Part shown: positions 59,672 through 64,000 of the stretch, in pieces
Position numbering within the stretch: the first letter of the stretch is position 1
How the letters are laid out: each line of letters opens with the position of its first letter
From: Candidatus Melainabacteria bacterium
GTDB lineage: Bacteria; Cyanobacteriota; Vampirovibrionia; Obscuribacterales; Obscuribacteraceae
Assembly: GCA_016716405.1 (NCBI GenBank)
Contig: JADJWK010000002.1
Location: 992,001-1,056,000, forward strand
Direction: 5' to 3'
DNA length: 64,000 nucleotides
Translations under genes and position numbers: made by a program
The notes under the pieces: model-generated
What the model saw: only the letters and a program-made list of their open reading frames with translations
Databases searched by the model: none
What the model was told of the DNA's origin: nothing

Positions 59672-59766
59672 TATAGCAAGGCTCTCCAGCGAACCTGGAT
59701 TTTCTAGCTTCTACCTTTATATTGGTTGTAATATTCTCTATCGGGGTTCTAAAGGAGAAACCAGTC

Positions 59767-60048
59767 GTGCCCAGGCAGAAGCTATCGTTGCTGGTCCTGA
59801 TCGTCTTGGCGAGCAGCCTGTCTTACTGTGCCGGATATGTGAGGGCTTACGACCAGACCGTCTACAACAACCTCTTCAAGACCAGGGATGCTCTCATAGA
59901 CCAGAGAACCCACCTGGAGGAGAAAGCCGACGAGATCAAGAAGAAGATGGCGGAGCTGGATCGCCAGCTGGATGTGGTCAATTCTTATTTGCGTGACACC
60001 GACAGGTCTTTGCGGAATATCGAGGACGCCATCAAGCGGGTGCAGTGA
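59767..60048 (+). CDS. Small exported coiled-coil protein
   Basis: A 93-residue protein from GTG at 59767 (AAGGAG about 9 nt upstream). A signal peptide (about 1-27) precedes a single helical chain with strong coiled-coil character (DQRTHLEEKADEIKKKMAELDRQLDVVNSYLRDTDR). The mature protein is about 65 residues and highly charged. No catalytic feature. Possibly a periplasmic structural or adaptor protein. The next gene, also small and exported, follows after 66 bp. Confidence 0.65.
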   Translation: MPRQKLSLLVLIVLASSLSYCAGYVRAYDQTVYNNLFKTRDALIDQRTHLEEKADEIKKKMAELDRQLDVVNSYLRDTDRSLRNIEDAIKRVQ

Positions 60049-60114
60049 GAAGTTGCAGGTCGCACGTGACTTGTGCCTGAATTGCCTGTAGAATTTAGCG
60101 GAGGTTGCAAGCAT

Positions 60115-60648
60115 ATGATCAGAAAGAGCGCTATTCTCGCTACCCTCGCCGTCGCGTTCGCGATGCCGCCGGTTTCGGCCATCGACAGTGAGCAGGGGAC
60201 CTGCCCGGAAGGCGGCAAAGTCAGCTGCACCAATCCTCACGCGGCCTGCTCGGAGTCGGAGGTGGTGCTCGAGACCCTGAAGAAGATCGCCCGGGCATAC
60301 ACGGACGGCAATTTCGATGAATTAGAGAAGTATCTGGACGAAGGCGTCACCACTTTCGATGGTCACAGCAAAAAGCTCCTGGTCGGGCGGGAAGCGGTCA
60401 TGAAAGATCTGAAGAAACGCTGGCACGAAGCCCATGTCGGCAAAAGCCCGGTGCTCTCTTATACCATCGATCACCCTTATGCCCGGGTCGACGGAGACAC
60501 GGCCGTGGTCACTTTCCACGCCACCAAAGTGGTGGGCGGCAGCAAGACGGGGACCTACGAGTCTGACTGTACCGATGTTTTCGTGCGCAAGGACGGAACC
60601 TGGAAGAAGCTCCACTACAAGAGCGATTGGAAAAAGAAGCACAGCTGA
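60115..60648 (+). CDS. Exported SnoaL-like (nuclear transport factor 2-fold) protein
   Basis: A 177-residue protein from ATG 60115 with GGAGG about 10 nt upstream. Signal peptide (about 1-21, SA-IDSE) followed by a Cys-containing stretch (CPEGGKVSC, NPHAACS) and a cone-shaped alpha+beta domain: LETLKKIARAYTDGNFDELEKYLDEGVTTFDG, VGREAVMKDLKKRWHEAH, DHPYARVDGDTAVVTFHATKVV and CTDVFVRKDGTWKKLHYKSDW. This is the DUF4440/SnoaL_3 pattern. Such proteins often bind small molecules; the function is unknown. Periplasmic. Confidence 0.8.
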   Translation: MIRKSAILATLAVAFAMPPVSAIDSEQGTCPEGGKVSCTNPHAACSESEVVLETLKKIARAYTDGNFDELEKYLDEGVTTFDGHSKKLLVGREAVMKDLKKRWHEAHVGKSPVLSYTIDHPYARVDGDTAVVTFHATKVVGGSKTGTYESDCTDVFVRKDGTWKKLHYKSDWKKKHS

Positions 60649-60855
60649 TTATTTCGTCAGATCGGGAATCGGCACCGGCTCGAGATCTCTGCCCCGGATA
60701 TCGATGGCATTGCTGCGCTCTTCCAGTTTGGTCATCCGGTCGGTTACATAGAATACCAGGGCGAAATTGATCACAAGGATGAGCACCACCACGGCAACCC
60801 CGATATAGGTGAGGAGAATCTCCCGGGATAGCTTTTCTTTCTCGGCTTGCTTCAT
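60649..60855 (-). CDS. Small single-helix membrane protein
   Basis: A 68-residue protein with one transmembrane helix (about 15-37), basic N-terminus and an acidic, Pro-containing C-terminus. Its ATG overlaps the stop of the upstream TPR gene by one base (TGATG, 60857-60853), so translation is coupled. It is convergent with the SnoaL-like gene, whose stop ends at the base before its own stop region. Function unknown; probably accompanies the TPR protein. Confidence 0.6.
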   Translation of the reverse strand: MKQAEKEKLSREILLTYIGVAVVVLILVINFALVFYVTDRMTKLEERSNAIDIRGRDLEPVPIPDLTK

Positions 60856-62210
60856 CAGAAGCCGTCCGGCTCTTCTTTCTTGTCTTTATTTTCTCCCCTG
60901 CCATTTCTCTTGCCCTTGTCCTCGCCTGGCAGAGCTCCTGCTTCGGCCTCGGCTTCTTGAGGGGCCTCGGTCAGATCGCTCAACTCCTGCCTGAGGGTGG
61001 CACCGGGATAGATTTTTCGATAACGGCTCATATAGCTCCTGGCCTCATCTTCTTTCTGGAGCATGAGAGAGCAGGAGGCAAGATAGATGAGATCGAGATT
61101 GCATTGACTACAGAGCTTGAGCGCTCTTTTGAAGCTCGCCCGGGCGGCTGCCGGATTGCCCTGGGCCATCTGGAGGCAGCCCAGCTCATGGACCAGGAAG
61201 AAGTCACGCGGATTGGCCGCCAGACCTTTTTTCACGGTGGCGATCAGGTCATCGGCTTTGCCCCGTTTGCCCAGACCGGCTGCTCTCGAGGCCTTGTCCG
61301 CCGGAAGGTTGCGCGCCTGAATCAAGCTGTCGTTGTCGAGACGCTGATGACCAAGGGGATCCCACTGGAAGTTGTGCTGATCCGAGAAGCCTATGGTGGT
61401 CATCGAGCGATGGACCGGTCCTTTGCGAGTGCTCTTCTTCCACGCGCTCAGGCGGCTTCGGGCGGATTTTTCGTCTCCTTCGATGAGATCGATCTCGGCA
61501 AGCATGAGATTCACCGGCGGGTAGGTGCTGATGGACTCGGCCCGGCTGGCGTATTGCCGGGCGTTGACGAGATCTCCCGAGAGCAGGTAGATCTCGGCCA
61601 TGCCCTGATAAGCAGCCTGACAGGAAGGGTTCTCTTCGGTGGCGGCGGCGAAGCTGTCCAGGGCCTGGTCGAAGTCCCCCTGGCGAAAATAAGCGTAGCC
61701 CAGGAGAACACGAACCGGCGTCAGGTTTTCGGTGCGCTTCTCGAGCTTGCTCCAGATCGAGACGGCGCTGCGGTAGTTGCCGCCGAGATGCTGGGCGAGA
61801 CCGGCGGCGATCAGGGTCTCTTCTTCGTCCGGATCGAGCTTGTTTGCTTTTTTCAGAGCCTCCAGAGCCGGCTCGAAGCGACCGGACATGGCCAGGGCAA
61901 TGCCCAGGAGATAGTGCGGAAGCGGATCGGTAGGATCGGCTGCGACGGCCCGGTCAAGAAGTTCTATAGCTTTATCGACTCCACCTTTCGATCTGGTTTT
62001 GAATTTGAAGCTATGACTTTTTTTGTCCGCCCGGTTTGTCAGATAGTTCAGAGCCGCCGACGAGAGATCTTGAGACTGCCGGCGCGCTGCCGTGTCCCAG
62101 AAAGCGCTCTGGGCTCGAGCCGCCGGTAGCATATCCGGTGCCAGGCAGAGTCCTGAAGAGATTCCCAGACAAATTAAGGTCGTCTTGAGTCGCGAGTCGC
62201 TCATGCTCAT
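60855..62210 (-). CDS. Exported TPR protein
   Basis: A 451-residue protein with a signal peptide (about 1-34, ending ARA-QSAF) and about eight TPR units, including PTDPLPHYLLGIALAMSGRFEPALEALKKANKLDPD and NLTPVRVLLGYAYFRQGDFDQALDSFAAATEENPS. Two regions are separated by a linker with SMTTIGFSDQHNFQWDP (about 272). The tail is Glu/Lys/Asn-rich and disordered. It is probably a periplasmic or surface scaffold. Coupled to the small membrane protein downstream. Confidence 0.8.
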   Translation of the reverse strand: MSMSDSRLKTTLICLGISSGLCLAPDMLPAARAQSAFWDTAARRQSQDLSSAALNYLTNRADKKSHSFKFKTRSKGGVDKAIELLDRAVAADPTDPLPHYLLGIALAMSGRFEPALEALKKANKLDPDEEETLIAAGLAQHLGGNYRSAVSIWSKLEKRTENLTPVRVLLGYAYFRQGDFDQALDSFAAATEENPSCQAAYQGMAEIYLLSGDLVNARQYASRAESISTYPPVNLMLAEIDLIEGDEKSARSRLSAWKKSTRKGPVHRSMTTIGFSDQHNFQWDPLGHQRLDNDSLIQARNLPADKASRAAGLGKRGKADDLIATVKKGLAANPRDFFLVHELGCLQMAQGNPAAARASFKRALKLCSQCNLDLIYLASCSLMLQKEDEARSYMSRYRKIYPGATLRQELSDLTEAPQEAEAEAGALPGEDKGKRNGRGENKDKKEEPDGF

Positions 62211-62232
62211 ATGATACCAGGGACAGAAAGCT

Positions 62233-63177
62233 TCATTGAAGGACGAAGCGCAGGCCGTCTACATAGACTCCCGGTGGTGGCATCTCGTGACCGGCGTCGA
62301 GCTCCACGAAGCTGACAGGGTTGCCATGATTCTCGATTCTTTCTTTCAGCTCTTTTTGCAATGCCGGCGGGACGGTCGTATCCTGGCGGGCCGAGACTAT
62401 GGCGAAGCGAGTGTTCTGAGGGAGCTCGTCCAGGTGGCTCAGGAAGCTCGATTGCCGGTAGATATCAGGAACCGCTTCCGGAGCCCCGCCCATGGCGCCG
62501 GCGATGCCGAATTTGACTACTGTGGACCCGGTGGACCGGAAAAGCTCGGCGAGATCGCCGGCGCCCTCGATACTCACCACGCCCCTGATTCTCCTCCTGA
62601 TCGGCTCGGGAGCCACGGCGCTGTAGTAGACGGCGGCGCAGCCTCCCATACTGGTGCCCATCATGACGATACTGTCCACCGGATAAGCGTAGGTGAGCTC
62701 GCTGATGTTCTGGTTGATGTCGGCTATTGCTTTCGGATTGGTCCAGGAGGAGTCCTTGCCATAGCTCAGGGAAGCCAGGACAATCCCTGGAAAGGCTTCT
62801 CGCAAGCGGGGCGCGATCGGCTCTTTGTCAGGGACGAAATAGGGCTCGAGATAATTCGACCCCATGCCATGCAGGTAGACCACCAGCACATACTTGCCGT
62901 CCGAGGGATGCACCAGGGGCGGCGACAGGATATAGCTGTCCCGGTTGCCGTCCTCGTGGCTGACGAAGTCCCTGCGGTAGAGAGATTGCTCGTCTCGTGC
63001 AGAATCAGGAGACTTGCCGGTGGTCAGGGAAGACACCTGGCTCAAGAGCTGGAATTTCTCGTTCTTGAGATGGCGGACTCGCTTTTGCGATCCGGCAAAA
63101 AGCACTATCATGACGATCAGACCAATCGTCAGAGCGATTACAAGGATTAAGGTTATCAGCCGCCAGAGGGAGCTCAA
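62233..63177 (-). CDS. Membrane-anchored alpha/beta hydrolase (esterase-like)
   Basis: A 314-residue protein from TTG at 63177. A transmembrane helix (about 7-28) anchors a hydrolase domain: VVYLHGMGSNYLEPYF (oxyanion), GTSMGGCAAVY nucleophile elbow, Asp in VSARQDTTVPP, and His in DAGHEMPPPG. The triad appears complete. It resembles esterase-D/prolyl-oligopeptidase-type esterases. The substrate is unknown. TTG start with no clear Shine-Dalgarno, and GATAAT six nt away; an alternate start could lie within the helix. Divergent from the TPR gene at 63236. Confidence 0.8.
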   Translation of the reverse strand: MSSLWRLITLILVIALTIGLIVMIVLFAGSQKRVRHLKNEKFQLLSQVSSLTTGKSPDSARDEQSLYRRDFVSHEDGNRDSYILSPPLVHPSDGKYVLVVYLHGMGSNYLEPYFVPDKEPIAPRLREAFPGIVLASLSYGKDSSWTNPKAIADINQNISELTYAYPVDSIVMMGTSMGGCAAVYYSAVAPEPIRRRIRGVVSIEGAGDLAELFRSTGSTVVKFGIAGAMGGAPEAVPDIYRQSSFLSHLDELPQNTRFAIVSARQDTTVPPALQKELKERIENHGNPVSFVELDAGHEMPPPGVYVDGLRFVLQ

Positions 63178-63235
63178 TCGAGATTATCCGATTCCCGTTC
63201 GAGGTAAGAAATTTAGGATATCAGAGCCAGGGAAG

Positions 63236-63934
63236 ATGCGTTACCCAGATCACCAAATCAATCGTAGAATCTGGCGTAGAATCAGGAGCCTGATTTGCTT
63301 TCTGGCGGTTGGCGCGATCGCCGCCGCTTTCCAGCCGGCAGCCAGAGCCGACGCGGAGGAAGCCAGGCAGTGCAATCTCGAAGGAATCGAGTTGCAGAGC
63401 CAGGGCAAGCTGGAGGAAGCTGCCGGTCTCTATCGCAAGGCGATCAGCCTGAATCCCGGTGGTGGTGCTTATCACAACAATCTCGCCGTCGTCCTCAAGG
63501 AGCTCAAACAGTTCGAGGAGGCGGAGAAAGAAGCCAGGCTCGCACTCAAGATCAAGCCCGAGCGCGCCGATTATCACTTCAATCTCGGCATCATTCTCGC
63601 CGGTCTCGGCAAGAGATCGGAGGCGGCTGCCGAGTTCGGCCAGGCTCTCAAGCGCAATGCCTCGGATGTCGAGTCTCGCTATCGCCTGGCCGAGATTCTT
63701 GTCAACCAGGAGGATTTCGAGGAGGCCGAGAAGCAGCTCAAGCTGGCCATACTTCTGGTGCCCGGGGATTTTCGTTTCCATCGATTGCTCGGCGATACTT
63801 ATATGAAGCTCCAGAAGGGTGAAGATGCTTTGTATGAATACAAGCGGGCCATGGAGCTGGCTCCCCGCGACAAGCTCGATGCCGGAGTCGTCCAGAAAGT
63901 GGATTATCTGAAAAGGTTGCTCAACTCGCGCTGA
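63236..63934 (+). CDS. Exported TPR protein
   Basis: A 232-residue protein from the ATG at 63236 (a GGGAAG just upstream); a longer frame starts inside the neighbouring hydrolase and is unlikely. A signal peptide (about 18-38, ARA-DAEE) precedes about five TPR units, such as GKLEEAAGLYRKAISLNPGGGAYHNNLAVVLKELKQFEEAEKEA, that fill almost the whole mature chain. Probably a periplasmic interaction scaffold, like other TPR proteins in the window. Confidence 0.85.
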   Translation: MRYPDHQINRRIWRRIRSLICFLAVGAIAAAFQPAARADAEEARQCNLEGIELQSQGKLEEAAGLYRKAISLNPGGGAYHNNLAVVLKELKQFEEAEKEARLALKIKPERADYHFNLGIILAGLGKRSEAAAEFGQALKRNASDVESRYRLAEILVNQEDFEEAEKQLKLAILLVPGDFRFHRLLGDTYMKLQKGEDALYEYKRAMELAPRDKLDAGVVQKVDYLKRLLNSR

Positions 63935-63939
63935 GTGTC

Positions 63940-64000
63940 ATGAAAGAGCCTTTCCCCGAGCCGAAAACCGACGATCAGGGCGAAAGCCTGCTTCTCTTGC
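63940..64000 (+). CDS. Start of a further gene (truncated by window edge)
   Basis: An ATG 5 nt after the preceding stop opens a frame that runs to the window end: MKEPFPEPKTDDQGESLLLL. It has no stop within 20 codons, and its position suggests co-translation with the TPR gene, but nothing more can be said. Confidence 0.35.
   Translation, partial: MKEPFPEPKTDDQGESLLLL

Overview
The window reads as chromosomal DNA of a Gram-negative-type bacterium. It is roughly 58-60% GC by eye, gene-dense, with many ATGA stop/start overlaps and no rRNA, tRNA, CRISPR array, transposase or phage gene that I could find. Tetratricopeptide proteins, WG repeats, membrane Ser/Thr kinases, a Tad-type pilus pair, KorAB, and PPDK with its regulator resemble non-photosynthetic Cyanobacteriota (Obscuribacterales/'Melainabacteria'). 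That placement is inference from gene style; no marker gene here proves it.

Layout. 1-3088 (minus): TadG-like and TadE-like pilus proteins behind a good -35/-10, then an exported TPR protein. 3187-8615: TPR protein, HTTM/DUF5819-like membrane pair, TPR lipoprotein, TrmJ-type rRNA/tRNA methyltransferase, polytopic membrane protein. 8772-18446 (plus): a seven-gene run of exported hydrolase, TPR-thioredoxin, dead caspase-like TPR protein, GH31 glucosidase, acyl-CoA ligase, NarL-type regulator and CPA1 antiporter, closed by a large palindrome. 18553-23678: TonB-C-like protein coupled to a MEMO-AMMECR1 fusion, a degenerate M48-like membrane protein, then a glutamine synthetase-like protein and amidohydrolase that look like a split FluG. 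23641-25494: a LURP-one-like gene bounded by an exact 25-bp direct repeat, then a WG-repeat lipoprotein.

25520-31214 (minus): KorB, KorA, a ThDP enzyme with an altered cofactor motif, and a frameshifted acetyltransferase. 31253-33689 (plus): guanine deaminase and hypoxanthine phosphoribosyltransferase (purine salvage), and a pseudopilin-like protein. 33699-37611 (minus): MTA phosphorylase, small membrane protein and an active/inactive M16 peptidase pair in one operon. 37802-44598: CtpA protease, BioD-like P-loop protein, an acyl-carrier-like lipoprotein coupled to a GNAT through an apparent AUA start, and the PPDK regulator with PPDK. 44860-50316: MFS transporter, TPR protein, class D beta-lactamase-like protein, Ser/Thr kinase, DUF3817 protein, unknown protein. 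50317-56740: a decayed beta-lactamase fragment, a 2H phosphoesterase, and a coupled set of SDR, unknown protein, two paralogous membrane kinases and a secreted protein. 56823-64000: pseudo-receiver membrane protein, NadC, small exported proteins, TPR proteins and a hydrolase.

The most notable theme is the number of enzyme-fold proteins lacking key catalytic residues: caspase, M48, receiver, acyl carrier protein, 2H and M16 partner, plus altered ThDP and kinase motifs. Other highlights are the beta-lactamase gene relic, the 25-bp repeat around the LURP-one-like gene, and the ATAA stop/start overlap.
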